The notes: a model not told the origin generated them from the sequence alone. Counted from the first letter of the stretch, positions 15,383 to 24,055 are shown. The stretch is 38,616 nt of DNA from UBA4660 sp002405435 (GCA_036747335.1 DAIOCL010000018.1:1-38616); one strand, 5' to 3'. Made by a program: numbers and translations.

Positions 15383-17578
15383 ATGAAAAACATCGCTCTC
15401 TTTCTGGTCATGATTACCAGTGGTTCTTTGCTCTCGCAGTCTGATATTCTCGACGCGCGCACCAACTTCGATATCGGCGACGAGGTCACCGTAACGGGTA
15501 TCTGCGTTAACGGCGCTGAACTCGGATCGCCCATCCGGTACATCCAGGACGCCTCCGCCGGCATCGCCATATTTCCGGGTGGTGGCGGGTGGGGTGGATT
15601 TGACGTGCCCGAGCGCGGCGATGAAATCACAGTCACCGGCATCATAAGTGAATTCAACGGCTTGCTGGAGGTAGGTCCCGACCTGTCTTCCGTCACTATT
15701 AACTCATCGGGAAACCCGCTGCCAGCCCCCTCACTTATTACACCGGCAACCCTCGGTGAGGATGACGAGGCAGTGCTGCTGCAAATTGAGCAGGTTAGTT
15801 TCGACCTCGGTGGCAGCGTGATTACCGGCAACACCACCTACGATTTCACTTCCGGTGGGCAAAACGGTACCATCTACGTCCGTAACGGCAGCGCATTGGT
15901 GGGGGAAACACTTCCGGCGGCACAAATCACACTGGTGGGCATTGGTTCGCAGTTTGACAACTCACCGCCTTACACCAGCGGTTACCAGGTGTTGCCACGC
16001 GATGAGATGGATTTCGTTCAGTCGTCTTCCATCAATATCATCGGCCAGGTGCAGCAGGGTTCTATCGAATACAACAGCATTGCGCTCTCCTGGGCTACCG
16101 ATAGCCCCGGAACAACCACCGTCAATTGGGGCACTTCGCCTGCCCTCGGAACCCTGATAGAAAACGGTGGCTCAACTACCACCCATCAGGCAACGATCAG
16201 CGGCCTCAACCCGGGTTCAATCTATTGGGCTCAGGTGAGTTCTTCCAATGGCACCGATGATACGTTCAGCATTCCGCTTCCCTATGCTACCCGCAGCGAA
16301 AGTTCAGGTACCATCACAGTGTACTTCACCCAGGAAGTTGACAATGGCTATGCTTCGATCGAGAATGCCATCGCGCTGAATGACGCCATGGACGATACCC
16401 TCGTAGCCTATATCAACCGCGCTGCCCATACCATTGATATGGCGATGTACAACTTCGGTGATCCGGCCATTGCCGGTGCACTGAACAACGCCTACCTTGA
16501 TGGGGTGCAGGTGAGGTACCTCGGAGAGGGTTCCAATACCAATGCAGCAGTTGACAACCTCAACCCGGGTATTCCGGTATTGATGCGCGAAGACAATGTG
16601 GGCAGCGGAAACCACAACAAATTTTTGGTCATTGATGCCGATTACCCTGAACGCGCTACGGTTATAACCGGATCGATGAATTTTATTGACCAGGATGAGT
16701 TCTCTGATTACAATAATGTCATCATTTTCCAAGACCAGAGTATGGCCCGCGGATACCGCCTTGAATTTGAGGAAATGTGGGGAGGAAGCGGTCCGGAGCC
16801 TGATGAAAACAATGCAAAATTCGGTGCTGAAAAGACGATTAATACCCCGAGAAAATACCGGTGTGGAGATACACCGGTGGAAGTGTACTTCTCGCCGTCT
16901 GCCAATACCAACCAGGCGATACTCAGCACGATGGCCACCACTGACACCGATCTGGAATATGCCATTTTTTCCTTCACCAGGGAAGACATTGCCGACATGA
17001 TTATTGACCAGGATGACCTCTTCCTAACGGCCGTGCGGGGTATCATGGAAAACACATCTGACCCCTCGTCTGAATACCAGTACCTGCTCGATAACGGGAT
17101 GGATATATTCTCCCATGAGCAGGTGCCCGGGCTCATTCACCATAAGTATTGCATCGTGGATGCCACCAATCCGGACAGCGATCCTACTGTACTCACCGGA
17201 TCGCACAACTGGAGCAACAGCGCCAATACTATTAATGATGAAAATACGGTCGTGGTGCACGACGCACGGGTGGCCAACCTCTATTTCCAGGAATTTATGG
17301 CCCGCTGGCTGCAGGTCGGTGTCGCGGAGAATAAGGAGGTAGATGCCCTGAAAGCCTGGCCAAATCCGGCGCGTGAGACCCTGATAATAGGTTGCGGACA
17401 GCAGCACGTAGGCGCGTCGCTGGTCATCACAGATATGCAGGGCAGGGAAGTGCTCAGGAGAACCGTAACGGCAGAGAAGGAGGTGTTGAACACGGATATG
17501 CTCTCGCCGGGTATGTATCAGGTGACCCTGCAATCAGCTACCGCCCGCGCTTCCGCCAGGGTAGTAGTCACCCGCTGA
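15383..17578 (+). CDS. Secreted OB-fold / fibronectin-III / phospholipase-D-like protein with T9SS type A sorting domain
   Basis: A 731-residue exported enzyme predicted to cleave phosphodiester bonds. ATG 15383 gives a signal peptide ending LLS with Gln19 next; a TTG at 15359 overlapping the receptor stop is less likely. Residues 20-210 are OB-fold-like (DEVTVTGICVNG, then GDEITVTGIISEFNGLLEV), the type found with secreted nucleases. About 215-310 is a fibronectin/purple-phosphatase-like sandwich. The PLD part has two HxK(x4)D motifs: H411/K413/D418 (HNKFLVID, then TGSMNF) and H586/K588/D593 (HHKYCIVD, then TGSHNWS). Both are intact, so one chain can form an active site. The C-terminal 75 residues are a type A sorting domain (AWPNPARETLIIG, LSPGMYQVTLQ). 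Nuclease or phospholipase activity cannot be decided from sequence; the OB-fold favours nuclease. Confidence 0.87.
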   Translation: MKNIALFLVMITSGSLLSQSDILDARTNFDIGDEVTVTGICVNGAELGSPIRYIQDASAGIAIFPGGGGWGGFDVPERGDEITVTGIISEFNGLLEVGPDLSSVTINSSGNPLPAPSLITPATLGEDDEAVLLQIEQVSFDLGGSVITGNTTYDFTSGGQNGTIYVRNGSALVGETLPAAQITLVGIGSQFDNSPPYTSGYQVLPRDEMDFVQSSSINIIGQVQQGSIEYNSIALSWATDSPGTTTVNWGTSPALGTLIENGGSTTTHQATISGLNPGSIYWAQVSSSNGTDDTFSIPLPYATRSESSGTITVYFTQEVDNGYASIENAIALNDAMDDTLVAYINRAAHTIDMAMYNFGDPAIAGALNNAYLDGVQVRYLGEGSNTNAAVDNLNPGIPVLMREDNVGSGNHNKFLVIDADYPERATVITGSMNFIDQDEFSDYNNVIIFQDQSMARGYRLEFEEMWGGSGPEPDENNAKFGAEKTINTPRKYRCGDTPVEVYFSPSANTNQAILSTMATTDTDLEYAIFSFTREDIADMIIDQDDLFLTAVRGIMENTSDPSSEYQYLLDNGMDIFSHEQVPGLIHHKYCIVDATNPDSDPTVLTGSHNWSNSANTINDENTVVVHDARVANLYFQEFMARWLQVGVAENKEVDALKAWPNPARETLIIGCGQQHVGASLVITDMQGREVLRRTVTAEKEVLNTDMLSPGMYQVTLQSATARASARVVVTR

Positions 17579-17605
17579 TTGCGGCACCCATGCAGCGGGC
17601 AGGAC

Positions 17606-18220
17606 TTACTTCCTAATGACGGCAAAAGACTTGTCCAGCCACTGTTTGCCGGGCTCGTCTGAAGTCACGCCATTCCGGTAGGTGATCCGCAGGGTGTACC
17701 TGGCCTCATAACAAGCGGTTTCGCTGCTGTTGTCTCCCGCAATGCGCGCTGACAGGGTGGCGATGGTATTGGTTACCGTGCGCACGGAATCAAGAAACAG
17801 GATGCGGTTGGCCTTTTCCCGCTTCTTTTCTTCTTCCGGTGTAGCAGACGCGTATTTGTCTCCGGCTGACTTGAGCATGGCCTCTTCATCCTCCCATTGC
17901 TGAATCATCTGGTCTCTGATGTTGATGGCTTTCTGGAACTGAATCAGCTTCTGGTTGGCTATGTCGAGTTGCACACTGTCGAGTGCCTGCTGGGTAGCTG
18001 GCCGGAGCCGCAGGTTGTTTATCGTGTAGCTGTTTCCGGTCTGGTTGGCGCGCTGTTGGTAATAGGCCTGCAGTCCGGCCAGGGCCTGTTGCTCCTCAGA
18101 AGAAAGCGTGGGTTGTGCTGCGGTGACGGGTTGTCCGACGGCACCCGCATCCGTTGCATCCGAACACGCAACACCCAGCGCTACGAGACAGGGTGCACAG
18201 TACAGGAAGAAGGTTTTCAT
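17606..18220 (-). CDS. Exported protein of unknown function, possible lipoprotein
   Basis: A 204-residue protein I do not recognise. The N-terminus (MKTFFLYCAPCLVALGVACS) is a signal sequence; Cys19 could be a lipidation site but the preceding residues (GVA) fit the lipobox only partly. After a low-complexity Ala/Gly/Thr linker (residues 20-45), residues 45-150 are Gln- and charged-residue-rich and likely helical (EEQQALAGLQAYYQQR; IQFQKAINIRDQMIQQWEDE), possibly coiled coil. The C-terminal 50 residues look like a small beta domain (ACYEARYTLRITYRNGV...). It is monocistronic, convergent with the PLD-protein gene over 27 bases, and divergent from the tolC-like gene. Confidence 0.7.
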   Translation of the reverse strand: MKTFFLYCAPCLVALGVACSDATDAGAVGQPVTAAQPTLSSEEQQALAGLQAYYQQRANQTGNSYTINNLRLRPATQQALDSVQLDIANQKLIQFQKAINIRDQMIQQWEDEEAMLKSAGDKYASATPEEEKKREKANRILFLDSVRTVTNTIATLSARIAGDNSSETACYEARYTLRITYRNGVTSDEPGKQWLDKSFAVIRK

Positions 18221-18335
18221 GTGACAAACCTACACCGGGAAAACCGGATGGCGGCATTTCGAAGCGGCAATTTACCATCCATCCTTCCCGTTTGCCACCC
18301 CCAATGATTTACAGCTGCCGTGTTGCCGTAGCGCG

Positions 18336-18343
18336 TAATATTG
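18336..18343 (+). promoter_or_regulatory. Candidate -7 box for the tolC-like operon
   Basis: TAATATTG matches five of six fixed positions of TAnnTTTG and ends 19 bases before ATG 18363, in the 142-base divergent region. It would head the tolC/adaptor/tsaB unit. Confidence 0.3.
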
Positions 18344-18362
18344 ACACACCAAATACTGACCT

Positions 18363-19790
18363 ATGTTTCGCGGATTTGCTCTGTTGTTTTTACTGGCGGC
18401 CCTTCAAGCCCCGGCCCAGGAATACTGGAGCCTGCAACGCTGTGTGGACGTGGCCTATCAGAACAATATCTCCATACGCCAGACAGCGCTGGGCAACGAG
18501 GTGGCCGGCGTAAACCGCCAGGCGGCTTGGTGGAATATGATGCCCAGTCTCAATGGTTCGGCCACGCACGGCTATAACTGGGGCCAGACCATCGACCGGT
18601 TTACCAACCAGTTTGCCACCGAACGTATAAGAAGCAACAGCTTTGGAATTCAGACCGGATTGGTGCTTTTTAACGGCTTTCAACTCAGAAACGCTTACAG
18701 CCAGACTGAAATCGAGCTAGAGCGCGCAGAAGCTGACCTGCTTAAGGTTAAAAATGATATCGCCCTCAATGTGGTTATGGCCTACCTAAACGTGCTGCTT
18801 ACCAAAGAATTTACCGAAGTAGCCCGCCGTACACGGGAGGCAACGGCATCGCAGCAGGAAAGAATCAGCAAGCTGTTTCTGGCCGGAGCACTGGCAGAGG
18901 GAAACCTCGATGAAATCAATGCGCGACTCGCTTCCGATGAGGCCAACCTGGTCGCTGCCAGGGGCAATGTGGATCTGGCCATGCTTTCGCTGGTGCAGTT
19001 GCTGGTGCTGACGCCCGAACAGGCGGCCAGTTTTGACGTGAAAGCACCGGCCCTCACCGACATCGCGTCGATGCAACTTCCTTCAAGTGCCCAGGCAGCC
19101 CTCGAATATGCACTCAGCGCCTTTCCCGAAATCAAGCGGGCAGATGCCGCTGTGCGGAGCGCAGAACTCGGAGTGGCAATCGCCCGGGGCGCTCAGTACC
19201 CCACCCTGTCGGCCAGCTTTGCCTACGGAACCGGTTACAGCGGTGCCGCCCAGCAGCCCGTGGGTGAATTGCAGCTCAGCGAGCCTTTTCCCATTGGTTA
19301 TACCCAGGATGATCTCACACCCGTCCTGAGCCAGCAATTTATGTACACCGACTATGAGACCATCCCCTTCAACCGCCAGGTAGAAAACAACGTAAACCAG
19401 TCGCTGTTCTTTTCACTGCAGGTTCCCTTGTTTAATGGTCTTTCAACCCATGCCAATATTCAGCGGTCAAAAATCAATGCCCTGAATGCCGGTTATCAGG
19501 CCGATCAGGTGCGGCAGCAACTGACCCAGACCATCGAGCGGGCCTATGCAGATGCCCTGGCGGCACGTTCCGTCTATGAAGCCAACGAGGCATCCGTCAC
19601 TTCCGCCCGCCGCGCCTTCGATTATTCCGAAGCACGCTTTGAGGCAGGAGCCATCCATATTGCCGAATACAACGATGCACGGGCAAGGCTCGACATCGCA
19701 CTGGCCAACAGCGTGCGCGCGCGGTATGACTTCGTGTTTAAGGCCAAGGTGCTGGATTTTTATCAAGGAAAAGTAATAACGCTCAACTGA
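18363..19790 (+). CDS. TolC-family outer-membrane efflux protein
   Basis: Outer-membrane channel of a tripartite export system. The 475-residue protein has a signal peptide ending in QAPA with Gln19 at the mature N-terminus, then the usual EYWSLQRCVDVAYQNN start of TolC-like proteins, and two homologous OEP halves. The first half contains ELERAEADLLKVKNDIALNV and the second QQLTQTIERAYADALAA, both long amphipathic helices; the halves are separated by beta-strand segments (GIQTGLVLFNGFQLRNAY; SLQVPLFNGLSTHANIQRSK). The membrane adaptor begins one base after its stop, so the two are translationally coupled. The substrate is unknown. Confidence 0.93.
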   Translation: MFRGFALLFLLAALQAPAQEYWSLQRCVDVAYQNNISIRQTALGNEVAGVNRQAAWWNMMPSLNGSATHGYNWGQTIDRFTNQFATERIRSNSFGIQTGLVLFNGFQLRNAYSQTEIELERAEADLLKVKNDIALNVVMAYLNVLLTKEFTEVARRTREATASQQERISKLFLAGALAEGNLDEINARLASDEANLVAARGNVDLAMLSLVQLLVLTPEQAASFDVKAPALTDIASMQLPSSAQAALEYALSAFPEIKRADAAVRSAELGVAIARGAQYPTLSASFAYGTGYSGAAQQPVGELQLSEPFPIGYTQDDLTPVLSQQFMYTDYETIPFNRQVENNVNQSLFFSLQVPLFNGLSTHANIQRSKINALNAGYQADQVRQQLTQTIERAYADALAARSVYEANEASVTSARRAFDYSEARFEAGAIHIAEYNDARARLDIALANSVRARYDFVFKAKVLDFYQGKVITLN

Positions 19791-19791
19791 T

Positions 19792-21159
19792 ATGAAACGT
19801 TTCTGGAAAATCGTCATCGTACTCACCGTGCTCATTATCGTACTGGCCATAGTCGGTCGCTCTTGCGGCGGCAACCGCGATAAGACGGAGGTATATACTG
19901 AAGAGGTCACTGCACGCAACATTACCGAAACGGTATCGGCCAGCGGAAAAATTCAACCTGAAACCGAGGTCAAAATTCAATCCGAAGTGAGTGGGCAGAT
20001 CATTGAGCTGCCCGTGAAGGAAGGAGATCATGTGGAAAAAGGACAGCTGCTTGTCCGTATCAATCCGGATCTCTACAACTCGGCACTCAACAGGTCTGAG
20101 GCTGCCCTCAACGGAGCGAAGAGTTCATTGTCGAGCGCACGTGCACGGCTTGTGCAGGCAGAAGCGCAGTTTAAAAACGCCGACCTGGCCTGGCAGCGTG
20201 CCACCAAACTCAAAAAGGAAGGAGCCATCAGTGACGCGGAGTACGAGACCACCACCGGAACCTGGGAAACGAGCAAGGCAGAAGTGACTGCCGCCAGGGA
20301 AAGCATCAGTGCAGCCGAATTCAATATCGCCAGCGCGGAAGCCACGCGCAACGAGGCAGCCGACAACCTGCGCCGCACTACCATCACAGCACCGATGGGC
20401 GGTATCGTTACCGCACTGGCCAAGGAGACCGGTGAAAGTGTGCTGGGAAACAGCATGATGTCGGGCGATGTCATAATGCGCATCTCTGCCCTCAATTCTA
20501 TGGAGGTAAATGTGGAGGTGAATGAGAGTGATATTGTCCGGGTTTCGCTAGGCGATACAGCCATGGTCGAGGTTGATGCCTACCTGGAAGAAAAGTTTAA
20601 GGGCATCGTCACGGAAATCGGAAATACGGCGCTCAACCAGATGGGCGCAATGACAACAGACCAGGTAACCAATTTCAGCGTCAAGGTGCGTATTCTACCC
20701 GAATCCTACGCCCACCTCGCAGCAGACACTGCGTCCACAATCAGTCCGTTCCGCCCGGGCATGAGTGCTGCGGTTGACATTCAGACGGACCGCGTAACAA
20801 ATGTGCTAAGCATTCCCATTAAGGCGGTAACCTCCCGCGAGGATACCACCGGTACCCGCCTGATGGACCGTATTAAAAACAAAGGCGCAGCCGATGCGGG
20901 CAAACGCGAAAAGCCCGAAGAACCTTTTACCTGTGTTTTTGTGGTCAACGAAGCAAAACAGGAAGCTGTGCTCAGGGTGGTAAAGACCGGTATTCAGGAT
21001 GATGAGTTTATTCAGGTTCGCGAAGGACTGGCGGCAGGAGAACAAGTGGTTATAGGCCCCTACGATGAGGTAGCGCGTAAACTCGACCCGGGAGATCACG
21101 TGACCATCATCACCGAAGAGGAGGCCGAAGAAGAAACAACCAATGGTGATAAGGAATAG
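19792..21159 (+). CDS. HlyD/MacA-type periplasmic adaptor (membrane fusion) protein
   Basis: Links an inner-membrane transporter to the TolC-like channel. The 455-residue protein has an N-terminal membrane anchor (IVIVLTVLIIVLAIVG, residues 5-20), a lipoyl-like half (SGKIQPETEVKIQSEVSGQI, about 43-62), a helical hairpin (about 85-185, SEAALNGAKSSLSSARARLV), the second lipoyl half (ITAPMGGIVTALAKETGE) and beta-barrel/proximal domains. The barrel-to-tail region includes an acidic/basic insert (DRIKNKGAADAGKREKPEE) and an acidic C-terminus (EEEAEEETTNGDKE). It resembles MacA adaptors that work with ABC exporters, but no ABC or RND pump gene follows; tsaB starts three bases after its stop. The pump must be encoded elsewhere. 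Confidence 0.92.
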   Translation: MKRFWKIVIVLTVLIIVLAIVGRSCGGNRDKTEVYTEEVTARNITETVSASGKIQPETEVKIQSEVSGQIIELPVKEGDHVEKGQLLVRINPDLYNSALNRSEAALNGAKSSLSSARARLVQAEAQFKNADLAWQRATKLKKEGAISDAEYETTTGTWETSKAEVTAARESISAAEFNIASAEATRNEAADNLRRTTITAPMGGIVTALAKETGESVLGNSMMSGDVIMRISALNSMEVNVEVNESDIVRVSLGDTAMVEVDAYLEEKFKGIVTEIGNTALNQMGAMTTDQVTNFSVKVRILPESYAHLAADTASTISPFRPGMSAAVDIQTDRVTNVLSIPIKAVTSREDTTGTRLMDRIKNKGAADAGKREKPEEPFTCVFVVNEAKQEAVLRVVKTGIQDDEFIQVREGLAAGEQVVIGPYDEVARKLDPGDHVTIITEEEAEEETTNGDKE

Positions 21160-21162
21160 TAC

Positions 21163-21837
21163 ATGCCCGTAATCCTGTGCATTGAGAGTGCCACCCGCAA
21201 CTGTTCGGTTGCCCTTGTCGATGATGGAAAGGTATTGGCCCTGTGCGAAGAAGCTTCCGAAAACTATGTGCATGCCGAGCGGCTTCATCCGTTTATACAG
21301 CAGGCCATGGCGACAACAGGCCTGGGCTTTGATGCGCTTGAAGCCGTGGCGGTAGGGGCTGGACCGGGTTCCTACACAGGGCTCCGCATCGGAGTGGCGG
21401 CAGCAAAAGGACTCTGTCTCGCGCGCAACATTCCCCTCATCGCCGTCAACACGCTTCATACCCTGGCGGGTATGGTCCGGTCATCAGAAGATACGCTCGT
21501 GATTCCCATGATCGACGCCGGCAGAATGGAGGTGTATACTGCGGGCTATGACCACAGGGGTAATGAAATCAGACCCGTAAGTGCCGTGGTACCCGATGAC
21601 GGATTTTTTGCTGAGGAGGGATTTGCACGTGTCTTGCTCTGCGGAGACGGTGCCGCCAAATTCAGTGCGGTATTGCCCCAACATGCCGAACGCGCGCCGT
21701 TGCTTTACCCCTCAGCGGCCGCCATGGCCTCAGTAGCTGAGGAAAAAAGACAACATGGCCAGTCAGAAGATCTCGCTTATTTCGAACCGCACTACCTCAA
21801 GGATTTTATCGCCATTCCTCCGAAGAAACGGCTCTGA
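21163..21837 (+). CDS. tsaB: tRNA threonylcarbamoyladenosine biosynthesis protein TsaB
   Basis: Non-catalytic partner of TsaD in the complex that installs t6A at position 37 of ANN-decoding tRNAs. The 224-residue protein has the ASKHA-fold start ILCIESATRNCSVALVDDGK and the family signature VAVGAGPGSYTGLRIGVAAAKGLCL (about 62-86, cited here as GPGSYTGLRIG). The C-terminal half is short and variable, as in other TsaB proteins. It is the last gene of a tolC/adaptor/tsaB run with three-base spacing, then converges on the ktrA-like gene with three bases between stop codons. The linkage of a housekeeping tRNA gene to an efflux pair is probably just shared transcription. Confidence 0.94.
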   Translation: MPVILCIESATRNCSVALVDDGKVLALCEEASENYVHAERLHPFIQQAMATTGLGFDALEAVAVGAGPGSYTGLRIGVAAAKGLCLARNIPLIAVNTLHTLAGMVRSSEDTLVIPMIDAGRMEVYTAGYDHRGNEIRPVSAVVPDDGFFAEEGFARVLLCGDGAAKFSAVLPQHAERAPLLYPSAAAMASVAEEKRQHGQSEDLAYFEPHYLKDFIAIPPKKRL

Positions 21838-21840
21838 GGT

Positions 21841-22542
21841 TTATTCGTTGATGTCGATAAACCGCTTAACGTTTTGAATCGTCCCGAACACCACGAGGGT
21901 ATCTGATTCGTAGATAACAGTTTCCGATTTCACAACACCCATGATGTGCTCTTCGGTTTCCACTTCACCATCGTCGCCCTCTTTCATCTCATAGGCGCGT
22001 TTTAGTGTGATAAGGGTAAGACCGTACTTGTTGCGCAGTCCGATATCTTCCAACGTGCGGTTGACAATACCGCGCGGACATTTGATCTCGGCGATCTCAT
22101 ATTCGTCAGGCAGGCGCAGGAAGGCGGTAATGCTCGGATTGATGAGCCTTTCGGCAATGATGCCGGCTACCTCGCTTTCAGGCGAGAGCACCTCGGTGAT
22201 GCCGATCTTCTCCAGGATCCTGATCTGGTTTTCTCCACTTGCCCGCGCAATGACGCGCGGCACCTCCAGGTCGATCAGGTTCAGCGCGGTCAGCACAGTC
22301 GCTTCGAAGTTTTCACCAATGGCGATAATCGCAGCGTCCATTTCACCGATGCGGTTGGCTTCCAGCGCTTTTTTGTCGGTGGAGTCGAGTGCAACAGCGA
22401 GCGCCACGGAATCCTTGATTTCTTCTATTTTTTCTTCATCCGAGTCGAAGGCGAATACCTGCGCACCCTGAGAAGAAAGTTTCATGGCAATCTGTTGGCC
22501 ATAGCGGCCGACCCCGATAAGAGCAAATCTTTTGTTGGGCAT
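21841..22542 (-). CDS. TrkA/KtrA-type RCK protein, regulator of potassium uptake
   Basis: Cytosolic nucleotide-binding subunit that gates a Trk/Ktr potassium channel. The 233-residue protein has an N-terminal RCK_N Rossmann domain (FALIGVGRYGQQIAMKL, GxGxxG at residues 10-15; AFDSDEEKIEEI; DAAIIAIGENFEATVLTAL) and a C-terminal RCK_C domain (about 140-228, AEIKCPRGIVNRTLEDIGL...DTLVVFGTIQNVKRF). An acidic insert (MKEGDDGEVETEEH) lies in the C-terminal domain. It is about the size of B. subtilis KtrA and half that of E. coli TrkA. No KtrB/TrkH membrane subunit is in the window. It starts one base after the kynureninase stop, so expression of the two is coupled. Confidence 0.92.
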   Translation of the reverse strand: MPNKRFALIGVGRYGQQIAMKLSSQGAQVFAFDSDEEKIEEIKDSVALAVALDSTDKKALEANRIGEMDAAIIAIGENFEATVLTALNLIDLEVPRVIARASGENQIRILEKIGITEVLSPESEVAGIIAERLINPSITAFLRLPDEYEIAEIKCPRGIVNRTLEDIGLRNKYGLTLITLKRAYEMKEGDDGEVETEEHIMGVVKSETVIYESDTLVVFGTIQNVKRFIDINE

Positions 22543-22543
22543 T

Positions 22544-23818
22544 TCAGGTCAGAAGGAGGTTACTAAATATTTCTCCAAAGGTCGTAATATCGGAGAACGA
22601 ATTGTACATCGGAACCGGTGCCAGCCGCATCACATTGGGTTCACGCCAATCGGTGATGACTCCGCGCGCTGAGAGTGCTTCCACGAGGCCGCGGCTGTGC
22701 CCGTGGATTATTACAGATAACTGGCAGCCCCTGCTGTCGGCATCGGCGGGCGTAATGACCTCCAGCGTGGTGCCGGTTTGCCTGGCCACCTCACCCAACA
22801 TGTATTCCAGGTAGGCGGTTAGCAGCAGTGATTTGCTCCGCAGCCGGTTCATACCCACCTGTGTGAACAAGTCGAGCGCAACGCGGTGAACAGCCATGGA
22901 AAAGACCGGGGCATTACTCAATTGCCATGATTCCGCCGTGGGAATCGGATCGAAACCGGGCGCCATCCTGAACCGCGTTTCTTTGTTATGGCCCCACCAG
23001 CCCCCGAGGCGGAGCAGTGAACGGTTTTCGGCATGTTGCTGGTGTACAAACACCCCGCCGACGCTTCCCGGGCCCGAATTCAGGTACTTGTAGGTGCACC
23101 AACAGGCAAAATCCGCCTTCCAGTCGTGCAGCTGCAGCGGAACGTTGCCGGCCGCATGGGCAAGGTCAAATCCGGCGTAAGCGCCAACCCCATGCGCCGC
23201 CGCAGTGATGGCCTGGAGGTCAAAATACTGGCCGGTATAATAGTTCACGCCCCCGAAACACACCACAGCCAGTTCATCGCCCAGGGTGCGGATCCGGCTT
23301 ACAATGTCTTCCGTCCGCAGGGTGTGCTCTCCCTCGCGCGGCTGCATCTCGACCAGCACCTCTTCGGGGTCTAAGCCATGAAGCCGGGCCTGCGTCTCAA
23401 ACGCATAGCGGTCGCTCGGAAAGGGCCTGGTTTCAAACAACAGCTTCTTTCTCTTGCCGGAAGGCCGGTAAAAACTGATGAGGAGCAGGTGGAGGTTGAC
23501 GGTCAACTGGTTCATTATCACGACTTCTTCGGGAAGCGCACCCACAAGGGCGGCGGCGCCTTCGGCAAACTGCTCGTGGTAGCTGAACCAGGGCCTGCGG
23601 GCCTTGTAGTGGCCCTCGACACCGTAACGTTGCCAGTCTTCACATTCTTCCTGCAGCGCCTGTGATACACCGGCGGGCTGAAGTCCAAGGGAATTTCCCA
23701 TGAAGTAGACCACGTCTGTGCCGTTGCGCGAAGGGAAAAGATAGGCGCGGCGCAAGGGCGCCAGTGGATCGGCAGCGTCCATACCCGCGGCGAACTCCTT
23801 GTCAAACCTGAATTCCAT
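22544..23818 (-). CDS. kynU: Kynureninase
   Basis: PLP enzyme cleaving kynurenine (or 3-hydroxykynurenine) to anthranilate (or 3-hydroxyanthranilate) and alanine in tryptophan breakdown or eukaryote-type NAD synthesis. The 424-residue protein starts at ATG 23818 (EFRFDKEFAAGMDAADPLA); the frame is open 53 codons further upstream but that part is unlike the family. Conserved features are VYFMGNSLGLQP, the WFSYHE segment, AGFDLAHAAGN (cofactor Asp) and the PLP-binding Lys244 in CTYKYLNSGPGS, then GGWWGHNKETRF. No kynurenine monooxygenase, tryptophan dioxygenase or formamidase gene is in the window. It is divergent from ispG and is followed after one base by the ktrA-like gene. Confidence 0.95.
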   Translation of the reverse strand: MEFRFDKEFAAGMDAADPLAPLRRAYLFPSRNGTDVVYFMGNSLGLQPAGVSQALQEECEDWQRYGVEGHYKARRPWFSYHEQFAEGAAALVGALPEEVVIMNQLTVNLHLLLISFYRPSGKRKKLLFETRPFPSDRYAFETQARLHGLDPEEVLVEMQPREGEHTLRTEDIVSRIRTLGDELAVVCFGGVNYYTGQYFDLQAITAAAHGVGAYAGFDLAHAAGNVPLQLHDWKADFACWCTYKYLNSGPGSVGGVFVHQQHAENRSLLRLGGWWGHNKETRFRMAPGFDPIPTAESWQLSNAPVFSMAVHRVALDLFTQVGMNRLRSKSLLLTAYLEYMLGEVARQTGTTLEVITPADADSRGCQLSVIIHGHSRGLVEALSARGVITDWREPNVMRLAPVPMYNSFSDITTFGEIFSNLLLT

Positions 23819-24047
23819 GCTGGGGTGCAAGTTTGGCAAATTCTGGCGCCCCCCAACCGGTTTTTTTTGGAAAAAAATCAATGCGCGCCCAGCCAGGGTT
23901 GCGTCGGTCTGGGCCCGGGGCAGCCACCGGACTTTGTGGAGGCAAATACCCGCCACTGTCTGCATCGGGTCCGGCACAAGATCAGACGGAGGCCTGTCTG
24001 CCCCAACGCCCGGCTGATTTCGGTGAACCGCATAGGAGATTTGTCTG

Positions 24048-24055
24048 TTCCTTTG
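24048..24055 (+). promoter_or_regulatory. Candidate -7 box directly before ispG
   Basis: TTCCTTTG matches five of six fixed positions of TAnnTTTG and ends five bases before ATG 24061, again predicting a nearly leaderless mRNA. The 242-base kynU/ispG gap also holds a T8-GG-A7 tract at 23871-23887, with no other structure that I recognise. Confidence 0.3.
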
